DNA of 64,000 nucleotides from JBGYPP01 sp041838515 (GTDB lineage: Bacteria > Bacillota > Clostridia > Lachnospirales > Lachnospiraceae): the NCBI GenBank assembly GCA_041838515.1, contig JBGYPP010000018.1:27882-91881 (forward strand). The letters run 5' to 3'. This document shows positions 63,145 to 64,000 of this stretch, piece after piece. The notes beneath the pieces were generated by a model. That model did no database searches and had not been told where the DNA came from. It was given only the letters and a program-made list of their open reading frames with translations. The position numbers and the translations under genes are program-made. The number at the start of each line of letters is the position of its first letter. Position 1 is the stretch's first letter.

Positions 63145-64000
63145 TTACAATTCCTGCTCCATGGCGGCGAAATCGTATTGGTTGCGAGAGAACTGGCCAA
63201 AGGCTGCGGCCCTGCCCCTGGGAGTCTTTGGAGGCTCCTGGGGCTTTTGTTTGTCGGCCCATTGTCTGTCCAGAGCCTGCACATTCCCCAGGTGGCGAAC
63301 GCCTTTGGAGCGCCAGTCCCTCAATATGCCTTCGGTCAGCGCCAGTCGGCCGGTGGAGGATTTGACACAGGCCCGTTGGCAGGCCTCGGATATGACATCC
63401 ATGGGAAAGCCGTATTCCCGCAGCCAGCGGCGGGGATAAGCGGCCTCGGCCGGCGTGGGATGCTCCCTGCGGCCCAGGCTGCGCAGGATCTCATAGACCT
63501 CCTTTTCGTAAAATCCTGGATCTTCCATAGCCTCTTTGGGCGTGCGTATGCCCTTGTCGGCCAGACCCTGCGCCATTTTCTCCAGATAGCGTATGGATTT
63601 GGTATTCCTATCTACGCACTCCTGGAGCATATAATCCAGCATTTCCTTGTCAAATCCCAAATCTTCCACTATATAGAGCACGCTGCGCATATCCTGAGAG
63701 GACAGGGGCCGGCCCATATAGGTTTCGGCCAGAAAGAGGGCATAGGCATGCTCTCCGGAGGGAGGGGGCTCCGACGGGCTGATAGGGGCCGGGGAAACCT
63801 TGTCGGATGCGTCCTCAGCCTCCTCAGCAGGCTGCGCCAGCTCTGGCGCAGCCGCGTTTTGGCCGGCGAATGCGGCCGGGCTGTCCGTATCCAGGGCTGT
63901 CGGCAGAGGCCTTGCACATACCGCCTTTTCCGCTCCGGATGGGGAGGCTGTGGATTCCTGCGGCAAGGTCCGGCCGGGCGCTGTCGGAATGAGATGAGGC
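63145..64000 (-). CDS. DnaD-domain replication protein, 5' end outside window
   Basis: The frame is open to the window edge, so the N-terminal part is missing; a TTG at 63966 is unlikely to be the real start. After an Ala/Pro/Glu-rich linker (about 63970-63790) come two DnaB_2/DnaD-type helical domains: AYALFLAETYMGRPLSSQDMRSVLYIVEDLGFDKEML in parts with DRNTKSIRYLEKMAQGLADKGI, and EAAYPRRWLREYGFPMDVISEACQRA with TEGILRDWRSKGVRHL. These domains remodel DNA and help load the helicase. The DnaI-like gene follows 48 bases downstream. Confidence 0.88.
   Translation of the reverse strand, partial: PHLIPTAPGRTLPQESTASPSGAEKAVCARPLPTALDTDSPAAFAGQNAAAPELAQPAEEAEDASDKVSPAPISPSEPPPSGEHAYALFLAETYMGRPLSSQDMRSVLYIVEDLGFDKEMLDYMLQECVDRNTKSIRYLEKMAQGLADKGIRTPKEAMEDPGFYEKEVYEILRSLGRREHPTPAEAAYPRRWLREYGFPMDVISEACQRACVKSSTGRLALTEGILRDWRSKGVRHLGNVQALDRQWADKQKPQEPPKTPRGRAAAFGQFSRNQYDFAAMEQEL

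Noticed and set aside
1..64000. tRNA, rRNA, CRISPR arrays, transposases, prophage genes
   Set aside because: None seen on reading both strands; no regularly spaced repeats and no recognisable transposase or phage protein.

Overview
The window reads as chromosome of an anaerobic, fermentative Gram-positive of the class Clostridia. The reasons are strong AGGAGG-type ribosome binding sites, lipoprotein-type solute-binding proteins, YesMN and AraC sugar regulators, a complete type II fatty-acid operon built around FabK with a MarR/FabT-like regulator, a class III fructose-bisphosphatase, pyruvate formate-lyase (PFL) and DnaD/DnaI-type replication proteins. Base composition is moderately GC-rich, yet AUA is a very common isoleucine codon except in the PFL gene. 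No rRNA, tRNA, CRISPR array or insertion sequence was recognised.

Layout. 1-3182: three glycosyltransferase genes, the first cut by the window edge. 3129-14338: an L-rhamnose locus with an AraC regulator, rhaA, a YesMN two-component system, a four-gene ribose-type ABC importer and rhaM; no rhamnulokinase or aldolase gene is present. 14339-15399: two hairpins, then a DUF2812-like membrane protein with its PadR regulator. 15400-16900: an AT-rich accessory patch with two tandem copies of an unrecognised two-gene cassette, each a polypeptide ending WT(K/R)W overlapping a three-helix membrane protein. 17071-26159: ileS, glgP, an aconitase-family hydratase and plsC. 26346-32742: acpP-fabK-fabD-fabG-fabF-fabZ-fabH-marR, with a FabT-type operator just after the promoter -10. 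32763-37835: the pntA1-pntA2-pntB transhydrogenase operon and fbp. 37888-41404: the pyruvate formate-lyase operon. 41530-50517: a cell-envelope glycan cluster of membrane glycosyltransferase-like proteins with a hotdog thioesterase inside it, and an SGNH-type protein. 50561-58643: an AI-2E-family transporter, then an AraC-controlled operon for a GH112 galactosyl phosphorylase, a CUT1-type ABC importer and a 57-residue membrane protein. 58926-64000: a secreted protein of unknown role, an acetyltransferase, bioY, a long PRPP synthetase, a DnaI-like ATPase and a DnaD-domain protein cut by the window edge.

The most notable observation is the pyruvate formate-lyase locus. The enzyme core (687 residues) stops just before the glycyl-radical domain, and that domain is a separate 79-residue gene with its own ribosome binding site. 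Between them lies a 66-residue gene that copies the first 29 residues of the radical subunit but replaces the glycyl-radical loop with a three-cysteine motif. pflA follows. This looks like a deliberately split PFL with a possible docking-site mimic. The second candidate for something undescribed is the tandem cassette pair at 15.6-16.8 kb.
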